From Durusdinium trenchii (taxonomy: Eukaryota > Sar > Dinophyceae > Suessiales > Symbiodiniaceae), in NCBI GenBank assembly GCA_963970005.1, contig CAXAMN010021929.1, positions 848,424-912,423 on the forward strand: DNA of 64,000 bases, given 5' to 3'. Shown here in pieces: positions 30,701 to 42,700 of this stretch (its first letter is position 1; each line of letters opens with the position of its first letter). The position numbers were made by a program, and so were the translations under genes. The notes under the pieces are model-generated. The model did no database searches and was not told where the DNA came from. It saw nothing but the letters and a program-made list of their open reading frames with translations.

Positions 30701-33700
30701 CTTCGGGAGCCACCCTGGCCTCAAAACCAATATAAACCAATATAAACCCCAAAAACAGGTCACCAACACCTCCTGCATCCACACTTCCGACACCACGACC
30801 CCCCCCAACCAGCTAGCTGCTGATTCTCCCCAGAACGCCCGAACGCCAGAACGCCCAAGCAGTCACTGCACCGCCGATCACTCGTGGAACACCCACTCCG
30901 GTCACTGGGAAGACATTCCGCGCGAGACGACGCGGAACAGCGTCGTGCTCCGCTGTGCGGAAGCCTGGTGCCAACTTGTTCTTTCGCACGGTGACCTGGA
31001 CCCACCGCTGTTGCACACGGCGGACCCGGCCGACTCGAGAGGCCGAGTGGAAGCACCAGGTGCGCCATGGCGCAACACGTCCAAAACGCTCAGGTGACAA
31101 GAAAGTGCTCCGGAGCGTTCAAAGGACGACCGGGTGAGGAGATGGAGGAGATGTCGCGGGTGAGATGTCAGTCGGATGCATCAAACAATCATCTTCGCAG
31201 TGACGCTAGTCTGGCCTATGACTAGTCTGGACCCGCCCAAGCAACACCAGAGATGTGTTCAAAAAATTGTGCGTTGCTCAGCGCTCAGATCGATCGATCT
31301 CTAAAGGGATGTCTCTTTGTTGGAACACAGGGATGAAGCAAGTAGTCAGTACTGTATATAGTATGTACATGTATATAAGTATGGAAAGTAGTAAGTAGTA
31401 GCAGGTAGTAGAAGGGAGTAGCAAACATGTTCACGGCCGTTGACGAAGCAAACCCTCAAAAAGACCCCGGGCCCCACCCAAGAATAAAAGCCCATCTCAG
31501 TTGATTTTAAGGGAACCATTAAAAATCTTCACACTTGTATGCCAGAGTTCCCATTTTGTTGAAGTGTTTTTGCAGCAGGACTCATGTCGACGTCCCGATG
31601 TCGACGTACCCGAATCCCAGAAACCACATCAACCCAACCTGCAAGCGCCACGATCCTCTCCATCCCCGCCGTGGCCGTGCTCGCCTTCTGCCGGATGCCG
31701 ACGACCTCGCCAGATTTGCTGATCTTCCCGCTCGCCGGGCTGCGGACCTCCAGGCGGACGCTGGCCGCGTACTTCAGTGCCTCCCCGCCTGGGGCCAAAG
31801 CGGCGAAGGCATAGAGGTGGGTGACGGATGAAAACATGCTGAAGGAAGAAAATCCAGAAGGATTCTACAGAGAATACCCGGATCATCCATGGGACTGTAC
31901 ATGATCATACATTGACCGTTCGAACGTCCACCTTGTCCCAATTTATGACCTGACCCTTGTTCGGAAAGCTGCGCCAAAAATCCATGTCAATCCAGGAATC
32001 CGGGGAAAAGACACCTCTGCCAAACCCAGAAAACGAAAAATTTAACAAACAAATGAACTTCTACAGTGTGACCCGTCAGAACCCCGTGTTACCACACTGT
32101 TTGGTGAAAAAAACAACAGTAAAAACCAAACCATCCGTGAAAACCGCCGCCCCCTCCGACCCGGTCCTGTCGTCGTGGCGGTCCCGGTCGACGTTTTGGG
32201 GGACGACGGGACCGGTGGACCGGCGGACCTGGAGTCAAATGGTATTGGTGTCGGTGCCCCAGGCCCAGTGTGACCTTCAAACGAGTCTGGTTTTTGAGGT
32301 CGAGACTCCAACGAGACTCCGCAGGAAGCAGGTGAGTTTAGAACCCCCAAGGTGGGTTCTAAACTCTATTTGGGTGGGAAGAAAGACCGATCCCAAACGC
32401 GATCGGTGGTGATTTACCGGTGTTTACACCGCAGTGGCCAAGGCACCGGTGGTGATTTCAGGCGGGCCGTAACCACTGAAGTTCTTCCGCAACTGGTTGA
32501 TGCACAGCCTAGTGTGGTGGCGCAAATCCAAGAAACGGAGTCAATCTCCTGTGTGTCCCCGATACTCTCACACCACGCTTTTTTGTGTGTGTGTGGGCAG
32601 TTCACAAGTTAGGATTCAAGACGAGTCTAAAGAGGGGTTTAAAGTTTAAGCGGTTTAAAGGGCAACCTGGTCAAGGCAGCGCAAACCTATACCATTAAAA
32701 ATATCCTGCAATGGGTCGTAACCGGTGAGGAATTGAGGGTGGTTGGGCCGTAACAGGTCTAGGACCTCAACCATTCCCGGGTAATCCATCCTGCCAGCCT
32801 GCCCAGGCTGCCGACTCTTAACACTCCATGGGACTGCGTACATTGACCCCTTTTCAACCAAACCCCAATGTAGGCAAATATGGCAGTTTGATGGAGCGTC
32901 TGGGTAGGGGAGCTTTCATTCATCGACAGTCTACATTTGTCCAGTCCAAATGGCCATTTCGACTCGCCTCACGACCTCATCGCCCTCTGCGTCACTGTCT
33001 TCATGCTTGTTTTCAGTCGGCTGAAACCCGGATGGGAGACAGACATCCGAAGTCCGATTTCTAAACTTCAAACATCAGATCCCACCCTTGGACCCCAAAG
33101 TGTCTACCCGGGTCTACCTATGGACCCATACTGCTCCATCCCCTTTTTTGGTCCAGTTCACCCGAGTTGTGAGGGTCAATCCTTTGATCCCAGGAAGCAC
33201 AGACGTCTGGTTTTCATCGCAGATCGGCACCACTTTGCCTCGGTGCCGAGGCAAACCTTCCTCGCTCTCCCGTTCGACGACGGGTCGGGACGAAAAGACC
33301 GTCAACATTCGTTCAACTGTGACCGTGATCAACTTACATGACATTTCAATGCGAAAAAGTTGAACTTAACTTTTACAGGCGCTTCATGGGAGTTCAACAA
33401 AGAAGGTCCCATCGAAGGGTGTAAAGATCGGCCGTAGCTGAACACTTCGCTTCTGTTTCCAAAAGAAGGATAATCTCCGTTCCTGAATTGCTTTCTGCAT
33501 CTGTCTGCCATGGAAAAGAGCTTCCTTAGTCCCTCTCTTGCACCAAGTGAATCTCAGATTGACCGGTGTGACTAATTAGTGATCTGACTCCAGACTAACA
33601 ACTCCAGTCTAACACCAGTATCCAAGTTGTAGATCACTATAATTAGGGTATCCAAGTTCTAGGTGGCATCTGAAAAAAATCCGACTCTCCAGACTCGCAA

Positions 33701-36700
33701 GACGTCGACGTGTGCTTCCTTTTCGAGGCCCCTCCGCATCGACCGACCGTTCCTCCGGACCGGTGCCTGATTCTGAACGCCTTGCGGGCGGTGAAAGAAG
33801 TGATCCTTCTCTGAAAGAAGTGCCAAGTGGCGCATGAATTGGCCTAATAACTGGGCTCGGGCAGCCATGCCTCAGGTGCCGCAGATTGATCCAACTGAGG
33901 CAGCTTCATGAAGCCAGTGCAAATCAATCTAGTAAGGCCAGGAGCCCCAGTATCCCCTAGTAGCGTCCTTGCTCCTAGTAGTAAGGCCAGGAGCCCCGTT
34001 CGCAGCGTCCGATCGCTCCTTGCTCCTAACGAGGCAAGTGCCTTAAACCGATGATCCTTGAGTCGGTATTGTGAGAACTTGCTCTCGGGTGTCGGGCTTC
34101 AGGTCATCAGAGTCTGTCAGGTCTTCCCTTTGAGAAGAAGTGCTTGGTCCTTGCTTCATCCTATTTCTGGATGGCCGAAGCTGCGCACGATCACGACAAA
34201 CAGTTTTTGCTGTGTCTTTCAAGCTGATGTTGGTGATGTGTCCCCTTACGGCACTTGTTTTCGTGGTCCTGTGGTCACGTCCATCTTCCACCACGAACAC
34301 CCTGAGATTGGAAAGGTGCTTTCGCCCAACTCAGCAGTTGGGTCGAAACGTGGTAGCGCCTCCATCCACAGCGTTGACAGACTCTCAGACCCTCCGAAGC
34401 AAACACGTCATCTTCTTTCCTCCTTTTCTCCGCCTTTTGGTGGACTTGTTTTGGTGTTTTTGGGCTGTCACCTTGTAGTGTCACCTTCCATGTTGCCCGA
34501 TTCACACTCCATTCGTTTCGACCTCAAAAGGACTTCTAGAAGGACCGGACGACCGATTCCAACGTCTCCTTTCCGACGTCGCACCCGCGCCCGCGAGATC
34601 GGGAGTCGAGGTGATTTGGATGTGGTTTTGTTGAGGGTTTACCCTAAGAATCCGGGCCCTCAAACACATAAGGTTTTGAGGGTCCAGGCCCCTGCTATGG
34701 AGGGTCCGACCCCTGCCATGGAGATCCCAAGGATTCTTTGGGTAGTACGTATAGTATCCGCTCTAAGAGTTTATTTGGACCCGACCACTTCTGGAGGGTT
34801 TGGGACCCATGGCAGAAATGGACCCGAAGCAAAGCTTCACCGGCTTTTCGGGTCCCCGATTCTCGAGGCGTTTGATCGTCGTCCAATTCCCCAAGAATCC
34901 ATATTGGTCCATTTGAGCATCCAATGGCTGTCATCAACAATGCATTTTATGAACTGAGGTGGGAGGGAGGGATCAGTTTTTTACATGTAAAAGAATGCAA
35001 ATAGTTCATGGTTTTTCCCGGTGGTTTTGGAGACTCGACATTCCAAGCTGCAGTGTTGCGTCATGTCCTTCTGCCTCTCCTCTTCCGTCAGCAAAGCCGC
35101 CACACTATCCTCAGGTGAGGTCGTGTAAAAAAATACTCACATATTTCCCTGTACCACTTTTGACGAAGACTACTTTCTTACATTGAAGGTCATATTAATA
35201 GGGCCCCTGACCTGAGTGCCGTCCATGTGATGGCACTCCAGCGCAAGGACTCACCATTTAAGGCTTAGGCCCCACCGTAAATAAAAATATGTTCTACGTT
35301 TTAGGGTCTGTTGTTGTTATGTGTGTTGCGAGAATGTCTTCTGCAACGGATGGAGAATTCGACGACTTCCAGCTCTCCCGGAAGCCATGCGAAGAAGGCT
35401 TCCGCGCTGCCGCGAAGCGAAAAAGGCCCTTCTCGACCCTTTTGGACTAAAATATGTTCCTTGATTGGTAGGTGAAGTATGCTAAACAATTAACAATTCA
35501 TCCCTTTGCACCCTGGGCTTGGGTTATTATATATATATATATTATTGCAAAGACCTTTTTAGATTTAAGGCCATCATCCACTTCAGTCAGCCAAAGCGAT
35601 CCCAAGTGAGCGGTGTCAAAAGCCGGTCTACGATCTCATGACTTGCTTCCACCAATGCTTGCGCGGAGCTTCCGCGACCTGCGCTTTGGCTTCCGCGGGC
35701 CATGTTTGGTTGAAATCCTCTTCTGCGGCGCTTCCGCGACGTATTTCTCAAAAGAGCTGATAGGTTAGACAAATCTCCTTAAAGTATAGAGACATTTGTT
35801 ATTGTCAAGAAGATTCAAGAAGATAACATGTGCACTTCCGCAAAGCTTCAGCGATGGTGAATTTTTACCATATACTTACGCGGTGGCTTTCGCAAGCTTC
35901 CACAACTGCAGTTTTGGCTTCCACGGGCAAGTTGGAGTTTACAAGTTTGCTTAAACTGTTCGTGGGAGGCTTTTGACGCTGCTCAAGTGGTCTTGGCTCG
36001 AAACCCGTTTTCAGCTACGGTGGACAGCGTGCAGATGCGCAAGAGCAAGCTAAACAAAATATGCCTCAAAGAGTGGCAAAAGACATGTCCAAATAGATTT
36101 TTGCGATCAATTGTTTTCGTGTATGACAATTGTGTGTTTGCTGTTGAAGTTGTTGGTGAGCTTGGCTAGTCAAAATAAAAAACCACAGTCATGAGATAAA
36201 GTGACTGCCCAGCCGTCCCAGCTGATGGATCACGGCACAACCACCAGATCCACTCGGACCGGATCCACCGCGCGTTGTCTCGACCTGCGGTCCTTCACCG
36301 GTCGAAGGACAGTGGTCTGAGCTTGTCCACTGGGATCATCGAATGACTGGAACAAAAGTGCGTAAAGTGCGTGAGGTTTTTATATCTAATGACTTGCGCT
36401 CATGATGCAGCACTTGGAAGCAAGCTCGTGCTGTCTACTATTCTGTGGGAAGATGTGTTCACTGTATGTTGTTTTGATGCTGAGCCGCTTTGCTTCTTCG
36501 CACTGTTGCTCAAGGATCATATAAATGTTTTTGTCCCTCGCCAGCTTGCAGCACGCCACTGCTACCTTGCGGCAGGAAAACCTCCCGCCCAAGGTCCAAT
36601 TATGCTTTTTGACCTTGGTATGACACACTCTGCCCTCAAGAAGCTTGACGCAGTCCCAAAATTCACTTGACATCGACGGTCACTGGCTGTACCGTAGCTG

Positions 36701-39700
36701 TCCCCCATTTTAGCTGTACCGAGTGCACAGGTCTTTGATGACTTGGTTTGACCATGTTGGACCTCTCAGTACACAGGATGGAGTCAATGAGATTTCGATC
36801 ACCTGCAGCTCGTCGACTGCACATGTAGAATTTAGGTCGTTTCGCGCGGACCGTCAAACGTGAACAAAACACTCCATGTTTTGTAGGAAGACTTCATCTT
36901 GGGACGGCTCAGTGATGCGGTATACTCTTTGGGCAGGAAATGGCCATAATGTTTGATATGTTCATAGATTATGGATGATTATGGCAGATTTTGTTACATC
37001 ACGATTTTTTTGAATTAAACTCTGAGGTATGATGCCATCATTCCTGCAGACACTTTTCGCTATCGGCTGATCATGTAGATCAGCCAGGAATCTTGAAAAG
37101 CATGCAGTCAGCAGGAACCCCGACCCCAGGTGTATAGGCCAGTGGCCAGGAATGGTGGTCTAGGCCTTCGAGAGATTTCGCAGCTCAGTTTGCATCACGC
37201 TGCGGGTCTGCCTGGTCGAAGTCGTCGTGACAGGCGGATGGACCGCAGATGAAGAACCAGACGTTCTAAGCGCATACGTGCCCGCGCCACACGGCTTTTT
37301 CTGCAACTTGGGTTGTGCAAGAAGCTGACAGGCTTGTGCCAGCACAACGCACATGTTAAACGCAATCAACCCAGGCTGCTGCTACCCTTACACCACAACG
37401 ACTGTGTGTGTGTGTGCAAAGCGGGCCCCTGTGGCATGCACAGGTCGGTAATGGTCGACCTTCAACGCGTTTCAATACCTTCACTGTCGTACTCTTTCTG
37501 AAAGAGTTTGGCACTTCACTGGACATGGGTGGACAGCTGCGGAAAAGACCATCGAACTGGCCAAAAAACTGGCCCATGCTTTGCATGTTCTAACCTGGAA
37601 CTTGGAGTTGTTGCTACCCCGGCTGCTTATTTGGACCTATTTTGGCAGGCTTTCGCGTACACCAGTCTGGATCGAGCACACCAACGAGAGTGCGCTCGCA
37701 AGGTCTTCCCAAAAGCAGCCTTGCTCGGCTGCGGGGCCCTGCGGGGCTTTCGGGGACAGTCTCAGTGTTAGGAAGCAACTTGCTGCAGCAGCAACCTTGC
37801 CAACCCAGGGCCCTTGTGATCCTGTGGCGCGCCGCTTGGCGCGGCGGAAGCAGCGTTTCCGGCGCTTCCGGACCCGAAGGTTCGGCCTCCACCGATGTGC
37901 TCCGCTTGGTGCAACAGATTGAACACAGGAAGGCATCGTGCGCCTCCAGCTTATTTCGATCCACAAGTAGGTGCCATGTAGGTGCGCTTGAATTCGATTT
38001 GATGCAACTCCTGGATGACACAGACAGTACACTCCCTGGAACTAACATGGAAGTGGAACACAGGCCGAAGACCATTTTCCTCCAAACAAGGGGGTCCTGG
38101 TCAGCTTCCACAATTTGTTGGAGGGAGGGTATGCGCCAACAAGCAAATTGAAAAACCAACACCTGAGATCACCAGAGCCTTGGCTGACAAACCATTCCGA
38201 TGGGGCTAGGCTCCGGAGGGTACCCGAACCCTACCGGTCCGTGGACAAGGACCTGTTTGATGAAGAGGTTCCAAAATGACGATGACCATCAGCCGATATC
38301 CCAATATCGTGGCTTCACGAAAACAAAAGATGCTGACAAGGCTCAATGACAATGAGGTCAAACGCGTTGCTTTCAGCCAAATCTCCGGCCATGTCAAGTG
38401 CAATCTCCGCACTTGGAGGCTTGCAGTAAGAGAAATGCTGCTTCTGAAACTGTAAGCCTTGGTGTCAGAAAGAAAACCAGGTTGCTTCGTTTCATGGTGA
38501 ATGTCGATTCCTGTGGGGAGGAGTTCTTGTTCTGAGTCGATCTTCCGATGTGGTCGTTCTCGCTGAGGAGATCAATCAGTAAATCCATTCATGTCCTGTG
38601 TGATGAGATGGTGATCATCATGTCAGATGTGATCGGAGCAGCCTGAGTCAACTCCCCAAGTCAACTCCCATCAAAATGCAGAGAAACGTGGCAGGTGGCC
38701 TGCGGGGCCTTCAGCTATCATGCGTTGGCCTTCACCTTTCAAGAGGAGGTGCCGATTGAAAAGGGGGTCACTTGTTGGGGAAACATGTCATAACTTATGA
38801 CATCCACATGGTTCTCAAAGGGTTGTCAAGACATGACGACGGTGTGCCTTTCTGTGGCCGAACCTCGGGCCAAACGACGAGGGGACGGACGACCGTGTGC
38901 CGTCTGGAGCAAGAAAGACCCAGAAGGCCAAGAACTCATCAAAACGGAAGCGAACAGAAGCTCCAATTCTCAGGGTTTGGGCCAGATGGAACATCCTACC
39001 AGTATACGTACTCCTGACAGTATGACTGAGCCCAGACGCCCATCTTCTTGGCAAACGTGGAGTCGAAGGCATGCTCCACATCGATGAAGGCACAGTTCTT
39101 CCGGCGGCCAGAGCGTTGCAAGGAGATGCAGCAGCTGAGGGCCTGGTGGCTCACGTCCAAGCCTTTTGGTGGAACGTGTGGACTTCTTCGAAAGGCGTGG
39201 GACTGCCATAGGACTGCCGATCAATTGGGGTGGTGCCAGGGGGGTCAATTGAACCGAACCAGTAAATTTTAGAAGCTGAAAAAGTCATGAACCAGTTGTT
39301 TGGAAAACTCCCCTACTATCCCCTGTATAAACTCCCCTACTATCCCCTGTATAGACCCCCAAATAGATAGAAGTTCGTTCATTCCCACGTAGAAAATGTC
39401 TTGGAAACCGTGCCATTGTCTTCTATTTGAAGACCACGTCTACTCAAAGCTTTATACCTGGAGCTCGAGCTACGCATTGAGTCTTCAGTCTCAGGTACCG
39501 TATTGAAACAGCGGGTCTTTCTCACAGAACAGCTGGTGTCATTGCAGAAACCGGGCAGTTCGGGTGTTTTGTCTTGGCATGGGGCTCACTTCAGTGTGTG
39601 TTTCTTTCTTCGCGAGTTGCTGTAAAGTTTCTGAAAAATGTCCGGCATCTCTTCAATTTGACCAGTCAAAGAACGGTGGACCTAGTGTTGTTGTCAAAAA

Positions 39701-42700
39701 TCCAGACGAGTAAACCATGTAATAAAGACCATATGGTCGTTCGGTAAGACCCTTCATAATCCATGAAAGTCATGGTTCTGAATCCTCGAATTAAAACTGC
39801 TTCTGCTTCTACATGGTAGGAATTTCCCATCATTTTGCTCCTCCCCTGTGCCCGGACAAAACCCACTAGTTGCGATGGCCTCCACCCTAGTAGCGATGGC
39901 CTCCAACCTACTTGCGATGGCCTCCACCCTAGTTGCGATGGCCTCCAACCTACTTGCGATGGCCTCCAACCTAGTAGCGATGGCCTCCAACCTATACTTG
40001 CGCCATCCACGTTGCGGACAACACCCACCCCAAGGCCACCCAAACACAACTCTTTTAGAGTTTAGGGTTGCCCTCAGATGCCGGGCAGGCTTAAGTTTTT
40101 TCATTGCTTCCACGCATGGAGCAGAGGTCGCCGAAACAAAGCGAGGCCGCGTTGGCCGGCGAACGAAGAAAGGCGTTGCGGCCGAGCATGAGAAAGAAGA
40201 GAAGAGGAGGGGAGGTTCGTTCTGAAGCACCGGACGTGTTTTACATGGGGCGCGCAGACCACCTAAGCCATGGTGGATGGCTTCCAAGCTACTTGCGATG
40301 GCCTCCAACCTACTTGCGATGGCGTGTTTGGGTAGAACTATTCCACATGGATTCCCCTCTGGCCCCGAAAAGAACTGGCGCACTCAGGCGCACTCACTCA
40401 TGGACTCCCGCCGTATACTGTGGCTCTCTTCATCAACCATCAACTCTCGTCCACCCATGGTCCACATGACCATCGGCCAAGTCCGTTCTGAGCCAGCTCG
40501 AACATCGGCTCGGAATGAGCTGCGAACTGGGGGTGCCAGCTTAATGGAAAATTTTTAGGAAGGACGTGACAAGACCTCCCACCACTAGAGGCTTCCACTG
40601 CCACCTTAATTATATGTATATCTATATATATAGTCTCAGGTTCAGGGCTGGGTGCCACCTCCTGGCACCAATAAACCGCCTATTTCGCACTGAAATCAGG
40701 AGGGTCTGTAGATCCACAGGGCACTTGAAGATGTCATGCAACGATGTCTCTCTGACACCCGTGGCGCACCCAAACCTCCCCACCACCACACCACCGGTGC
40801 GAGCTCGCTTGCGATTTCGCACAGCGCCATAAACCGGACGTCCGTCGGTGTCGGGTCGCCAGGGCGGTCTTCCCACTGGTTTCAGGGCCATAAACCTCGA
40901 GGATCCGGCCGTAGGGCAGACCGCCTCGCAACGAAGGGGACGGACCGGCATTGGTGTTCGAATGGGGAAGACGGTCCTCTTCGGCGGAGGGACCGGGACC
41001 GGCGTTCTTAGCGGAATCTGGTGTGTCCAGTCTGTGTCCTGCCTCACATGTTGATGTTCATGACCCCCATTCAACCACCCTAAGCACCTTTCAGCGTAAA
41101 CCCAACGATAGGGCTCGGTGATCCTCAACGTCACCACCGGTGCGGTGCCACCGGCGGCGTGGTGGCCGGTGACGAAGAGGACGGCGGTGCCGGTACCGGC
41201 GAAGAGGTGCGAAGACGGGAGCCGATGCAACGGCATGGACAATGGAGCTGTTGTCAGAAAGAGGAGAGAGAGAGAGAGAGAACATCAAATGAAAAAGGCT
41301 GTATACTTGCTAGATCTGTGATGTCATCGAACGCGAAAGACGTGAACTCGCTGTCTTTGCCTGCTATATGAACAGCTTCCTTGGAGCCGACGAAGGGTGG
41401 TACTCCATGTCTCGGATCAACTGGGTCTTCCCGGTCTTCCCCAGCTAAACCTCTTCAGCGCACCCGACTTCAACCCGAGACACAACAGCTGGACATGGGT
41501 TTCTTCGGTCCAAAACCCCCCTGCCGGTCCACGTCCGGCGCACCGGGTTCGGCCGCATTCCCAAAGCGAGGGTTCGGAACATACAGGTTGCCCGCATCCC
41601 GGTGGCCGATGAATTCAACACCACAGCTTCTTGATTTTGTTATATATCTTCGTGAGTTAATAGAATCTGAATGCTACTAGTAGAAATGTCAGGAGCTACT
41701 AGTAGCGTTCTTGCTCCTAATAGCGATGCCCTTTGTTACTAGTAGCTTCTTGCTAGAGAGTTTAAGTGCCAAGACCCCCAGGTCCCAATAAAAACGTCCA
41801 CAGCCAGCACAGCCTCCCTGGTGAATTGGTCAAGATGAATTGATCATTTGGGGAGAACAGATTCATCCTGGATGGTGTAGAAAACCCAAAACCCAGACGC
41901 GACCGGTGGGACTGCCATAGGACTGCCACCCCATTGACCCACCTGGCACCACGCCAGTCCCATCGGTCGCGTCTCCTCATGGCTTCCCGACGCCGACGGC
42001 TTTCATCACACGGTGACTTATCACTCGATGGTGTTCGGACACCGATTCATCGCTTCTTTTTGTCCAACTCGCAGATCTGAGTCTTGGAGTTGTTCAAATA
42101 GGGACACCGCACCTACAAAAAAAAAGGAGCACCAGTCCAGCTCACTTGCGATCCTTCCACGTCTCGGTACTACTGAAGCAGCCCCTCCACGGGTACTACT
42201 GAGGGTAATTACTACTTGCATCCACGGGCCGAATCCGAAGAACCCGATTCCTTCACGCACTCTTCCCAAACACAACGACCCGCTCGCCCCCCAAAAAAGA
42301 ACATCCAACTGCCTACGCCGAGTGCCAGATCCAAAGGCAAGCTCCCTGTGGAGAACGTGGCGCACGGCGTGGGCATGGGCTCCTCCTCCACTTCGATGCC
42401 TGGCAAGTTGCGTGGAGGGCATCAACATCCAGGTGTGTCAGGAGTTCAGAAAGAAACACACCAAGCTGACAGTATGGCCCCAAACAGATCCCTCCTAATT
42501 ATCAGGATGCTTGGCACAATTTGTAACGGTTCAAGACTGCCACTGACACTCACACACACCAAATACAGTATATTGGAAGACAGACTGTGCCATCTCAGTC
42601 TTCAAAACAAGAAGGATAAGAAGGTCGACAACAGACAGCTAGCCAGCTTGGATCTTGTGTGCCAGCTATCCAGCTTGGATCTTTAAAAATAAATGAATCT

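Larger units (their letters stand above)
31789..39037. other. RecA introns with missing exons
   Basis: The Walker B, L1 and NQIR parts of RecA must lie here if the gene is intact. I found only the doubtful helix at 33790. Foldback A copy 3, a 33-base hairpin and the dispersed-repeat pair are present. A 299-codon plus ORF (34058 to 34957) is not protein-like. Confidence 0.45.

Noticed and set aside
31360..31430. AGTAGTAAGTAGTAG run as a regulatory repeat
   Set aside because: Simple low-complexity sequence without a clear unit.
34058..34957. 299-codon plus-strand ORF
   Set aside because: Composition is not protein-like, it has no motif, and it is antisense in a RecA intron; likely chance in GC-rich DNA.
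36230..36310. VRVDLVVV on the minus strand as the missing RecA Walker B strand
   Set aside because: Six residues match, but the preceding sequence is not RecA-like and the phase does not fit exon 4.
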